From Clostridiales bacterium (GTDB lineage: Bacteria > Bacillota > Clostridia > Peptostreptococcales > Anaerovoracaceae), in assembly GCA_009911365.1 (NCBI GenBank), contig QXXF01000022.1, positions 1 to 64,000 on the forward strand: a DNA stretch of 64,000 nt, given 5' to 3'. Below, piece by piece: positions 61,234-64,000 of this stretch (its first letter is position 1; each line of letters opens with the position of its first letter). The translations under genes and the position numbers were made by a program. The notes below the pieces were generated by a model. The model was not told where the DNA came from. It was given only the letters and a program-made list of their open reading frames with translations, and did no database searches.

Positions 61234-62775
61234 TTGAAAATCGACCGTATGAACAACATGGCGCGCAATACCATATTTGCGGAAATACAGATGATATATC
61301 AAACGCTAGTTCCATTCTTGCTGCGTACGGCCATGCTCTATTCCTTAGGCGTGGAGTATCTTGGTTTGAACGGTCTCTTTGCGTCCATCATTCAGATGTT
61401 GAATATCGCGGAACTAGGTGTGGAAAGCGCGATTGTGTTCAGTCTCTATAAACCTATCGTAGATGACGATCAGAAAACGGTTTGCGCATTGATGAAGCTG
61501 TATAGAAGATTCTATATAACCATTGGCCTATTTATCGCAGCGGCAGGGCTGGTACTGCTGCCATTTATACCAAAGCTGATTCAGGGGCCGATTCCATCGG
61601 ATTTGAATATTTATATCCTGTACCTCTTGTATCTGGCGGCTACAGTGGTGTCTTACCTGGTATGGGGATATAAGAAGTGTATTCTCAAGGCATATATGCG
61701 AAGTGATATTATCAGCAAAGTGATGCTCGCCGTTTCCCTGACCGCCAATGCGCTTCAGTTGGCAGCTATTTGTTTGCTGCACAGCTATTATCTGTATCTG
61801 GTCATCGCAGTGTTTGACAGAATAGCGGTAAACATTATTTCTGCGGTGTGTTCAAAGCGAAGGTATCCGGAATGCCAGCCATACGGACAGCTGGATGGAG
61901 AGCATAGAAAAAAGATCAGCGGGAGAATCCGTGACTTATTTACTGTAAAAATCAGCAATGTGGTGCTGGATTCATCAGATGCGGTCATTATCTCTATCTG
62001 TTTAGGATTGACCACACTGGCTACTTATCAAAATTATTATTTTGTTCTCTTCGCAGTGATCAAGCTGGTGCAGGTGCTCTTTGAATCCGCGTTGGCAGGA
62101 ATCGGAAACAGCCTGATTACGGAATCAAAAGAGAAAAATTATCGGGACTTTGAAATGATGACTTTTGCTGTGTCCTGGATCGTGGGATGGTGCGCCTGCT
62201 GCCTGCTATGTTTGTACCAGCCTTTTATGGAGGTGTGGACAGGAAAAGAGTTGCTGCTGCCTTTTGAAATGGTTATTTTGTTTGTTTGCTATTTCGTTTC
62301 TCTGGAATTGATCCGCATGATCAATGTCTATAAGGACGCGGCCGGCATCTGGCATCAGGATCGCTTTCGCCCTCTCACAGCGGCAGTGGTGAACCTGATA
62401 CTCAGTATATGGGCGGTACAGCATATGGGCCTTTATGGCGTGCTGCTTTCCTCAATTATCGCCGTGCTTGGCGTGGAGCTGCCTTGGCTGCTTCACAATA
62501 TTTTTTCATTGTTGTTTCCTCGGGAGTACCTGTGGAGCTATGTAAGGAAATTGGTCATGTATGTGATCTGGATCGTAGTTGCGTGTACGGCAGGGTTGGT
62601 GGTTTGTAGGTTCATACCTTTTGACGGCTGGGGAGGCCTCTTTGTGACGGCGATTCCATGCTTCATCATTCCGAATTTGATTTTTCTGGCAGCTTATTAT
62701 CACAAAGCAGAGTTTAAACAGTGGATCGGGATCTCGAAATCCATGTGGAACAAGCGTAAAAAGAGTGCGGAGTAA
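61234..62775 (+). CDS. Wzx-like polysaccharide flippase
   Basis: A 513-aa polytopic protein with about 12 to 14 helices. The N-terminal pattern TLVPFLLRTAMLYSLGVEYLGLNGLFASIIQMLNIAELGVESAI is typical of MOP-superfamily polysaccharide exporters in Firmicutes EPS loci. It would flip lipid-linked repeat units, a second export route besides PelG. I used TTG 61234; GAGGGGG is 12 nt upstream. ATG 61249 is the alternative. Confidence 0.9.
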   Translation: MKIDRMNNMARNTIFAEIQMIYQTLVPFLLRTAMLYSLGVEYLGLNGLFASIIQMLNIAELGVESAIVFSLYKPIVDDDQKTVCALMKLYRRFYITIGLFIAAAGLVLLPFIPKLIQGPIPSDLNIYILYLLYLAATVVSYLVWGYKKCILKAYMRSDIISKVMLAVSLTANALQLAAICLLHSYYLYLVIAVFDRIAVNIISAVCSKRRYPECQPYGQLDGEHRKKISGRIRDLFTVKISNVVLDSSDAVIISICLGLTTLATYQNYYFVLFAVIKLVQVLFESALAGIGNSLITESKEKNYRDFEMMTFAVSWIVGWCACCLLCLYQPFMEVWTGKELLLPFEMVILFVCYFVSLELIRMINVYKDAAGIWHQDRFRPLTAAVVNLILSIWAVQHMGLYGVLLSSIIAVLGVELPWLLHNIFSLLFPREYLWSYVRKLVMYVIWIVVACTAGLVVCRFIPFDGWGGLFVTAIPCFIIPNLIFLAAYYHKAEFKQWIGISKSMWNKRKKSAE

Positions 62776-62809
62776 TAGGACCATATAGAAAAAGGCAGGA
62801 GGAGATAAC

Positions 62810-63448
62810 ATGATAAACATCATATCCAGAGTTTCTCAAGGTATATATGGAAAGCTTCGAGAGTGGGAATCAACGCTCTATAGAAAAAAGAAACAAAGAA
62901 AACTAAAGAATCAAGATTTTACGATCATAGCATCAAACTGTAACGGAGCGTTTATGTATTATGACATGGGCCTGCCCTATCTATCGCCAACTATTAATCT
63001 CAGCATAGGAATGAACGATTTTGTGAAGATGGTGGGGAATTTAAAATGGTATATGAAGCAGGAAATCGTTGAATCCAGCGGATCGGAGGCATATCCTATT
63101 GGAATGTTGGGAGATGTGAGGATTCAATTTGTACATTATGAAACCTTTGAACAGGCCGTGCGGCAGTGGAACCAGCGAAAAAAGAGAATCAATTGGGATA
63201 ACTTGTTTATTATAGGAACACAGAAGGATGGATGCGCCTATGAAACCCTAAAGAAATTTGATCAGCTGCCATATAAAAACAAGGTGATTTTTACAAAAAA
63301 AGAATACCCGGAATTTGAATCAGCCCATTATATGAAGGGGTTTGAGGAAAAGGAAGAACTGGGAGTTCTGACCAATCGCAAAGAACAATTCCGCATGCGG
63401 CGATATTTAGATGATTTCGATTATATTTCTTTTTTAAATCAGGAATAG
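62810..63448 (+). CDS. DUF1919 exopolysaccharide biosynthesis protein
   Basis: A 212-aa soluble protein of DUF1919 (FTIIASNCNGAFMYYDMGLPYLSPTINLSIGMNDFVKMVGNL...YPIGMLGDVRIQFVHYETFEQAVRQWNQRKKRI). Members are found in capsule and EPS clusters and are presumed to modify or transfer sugar substituents; the reaction is unproven. AGGAGGAGATAAC precedes the ATG. Confidence 0.85.
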   Translation: MINIISRVSQGIYGKLREWESTLYRKKKQRKLKNQDFTIIASNCNGAFMYYDMGLPYLSPTINLSIGMNDFVKMVGNLKWYMKQEIVESSGSEAYPIGMLGDVRIQFVHYETFEQAVRQWNQRKKRINWDNLFIIGTQKDGCAYETLKKFDQLPYKNKVIFTKKEYPEFESAHYMKGFEEKEELGVLTNRKEQFRMRRYLDDFDYISFLNQE

Positions 63449-63461
63449 CAGGAGAAGAAAA

Positions 63462-64000
63462 ATGAAAAAAGTATCTGTAGTTGTTCCTGTCTATAATGCG
63501 GAGCCATTTATTCGGCAGTGTGTGGAATCCATAGCCAGTCAGACTTACCCAGAGTTGGAAATCATCCTGATTGATGACGGTTCAGAAGACAAAAGCATGG
63601 AGATTTGCAGGGAATTTAGCTCTGCTGACAAACGGATCCGCATACTCTGTCAGGATCATCAAGGCGTGTCAGCAGCAAGAAATCAGGGGCTAGAGACCGC
63701 ATCAGGAGAATATCTGCTATTTGTGGACAGCGATGACATGATACACCCTGACTTGGCCGAAGCTTTTGTTCAGCAACTGGAGAAACGCAGCGCTGATTTG
63801 GCATTTTGCGATTATAGGAAACTGGAATCATACAAAATGGACCAGGCAAGGAGCCAATTATTTGAGCATCATGATATGCTCCGATGGGAACTGGCAGATG
63901 GAGCAGAGTCGGCAGAATGGTTTTATGTGAAATTTCCGTGTGTGCTTCGGGGCATTGGCGGCAAGATGATCCGCAGAAATGTCATAGGGACATTAAGGTT
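63462..64000 (+). CDS. Glycosyltransferase family 2, partial (runs off window)
   Basis: The frame opens at ATG 63462 after AGGAGAAGAAAA and stays open to the end of the window (179 codons). VSVVVPVYNAEPFIRQCVESI, LIDDGSEDKS, HQGVSAARNQGLETASG and FVDSDDMIHPDL are the standard GT2 blocks. The EPS operon therefore continues past 64 kb. Confidence 0.9.
   Translation, partial: MKKVSVVVPVYNAEPFIRQCVESIASQTYPELEIILIDDGSEDKSMEICREFSSADKRIRILCQDHQGVSAARNQGLETASGEYLLFVDSDDMIHPDLAEAFVQQLEKRSADLAFCDYRKLESYKMDQARSQLFEHHDMLRWELADGAESAEWFYVKFPCVLRGIGGKMIRRNVIGTLR

Noticed and set aside
1-64000. CRISPR array, insertion sequence, prophage or rRNA
   Set aside because: I saw no regularly spaced direct repeats, transposase or integrase motifs, phage structural genes or rRNA signatures on reading both strands.

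Overview
The window looks like a chromosomal segment of an anaerobic, Gram-positive, probably spore-forming member of the Clostridia. The evidence is a biotin-dependent pyruvate carboxylase, a FeoA-FeoB fusion, a GerA/SpoVAF-type spore protein, an Agr-type peptide quorum-sensing locus, low-GC promoters with strong GGAGG ribosome binding sites, many Rho-independent hairpins, and no outer-membrane genes. No species is named, because nothing in the sequence fixes one.

0-5 kb: the frameshifted 3' end of an NhaC-type antiporter, a tRNA-Ala(CGC), a FIST sensor gene paired with a soluble chemoreceptor, an Xre regulator, and a membrane chemoreceptor with almost no ectodomain. 5-10 kb: feoAB under a metalloregulator-like operator, divergent from an ArsR-type regulator and a half-size ABC exporter. 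10-14 kb: an agr-like locus (xre-agrC, convergent agrB-agrD, then agrA); its 44-residue agrD has no cysteine in the expected peptide ring. 13.9-14.8 kb: remnants of two unrelated AAA-ATPase genes.

15-34 kb: mostly housekeeping and cell-wall genes. These are a DacF-type carboxypeptidase, a DUF3343 protein, an SH3b peptidoglycan hydrolase, a cohesin-like anchored protein, an M29 aminopeptidase, a lipid kinase, a secreted nuclease, a damaged MqsR-like/Panacea toxin-antitoxin locus, a diguanylate cyclase, a cell-wall amidase, typA, mscS, pyc and a DUF4340 protein. The SpoVAF-like gene follows at 34.5 kb.

36-42 kb: an apparent eight-gene operon with its own promoter and terminator. It holds a transglutaminase-like lipoprotein, a PilC/GspF platform, four pilin-like or accessory proteins, a PilT-type ATPase, and a BTAD regulator with a degenerate GGDEF-like tail.

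42.4-64 kb: a very large exopolysaccharide operon running off the window. It opens with galE and a Gram-positive-type Pel core (PelD-E-A-F-G). It continues with DUF2304, several glycosyltransferases, two DUF4832 proteins around a polytopic membrane protein, a Wzx-like flippase and a DUF1919 protein. PelD carries an RQTD motif matching the c-di-GMP I-site, and a diguanylate cyclase without its own I-site lies 17.5 kb upstream, so c-di-GMP control is likely.

The most striking feature is the apparent promoter of this operon. A run of 14 G (42379-42392) forms most of the spacer between a weak -35 and a perfect TATAAT. This is the architecture of slippage-driven phase-variable promoters, and it would make the whole Pel/EPS programme an on/off or graded stochastic trait.
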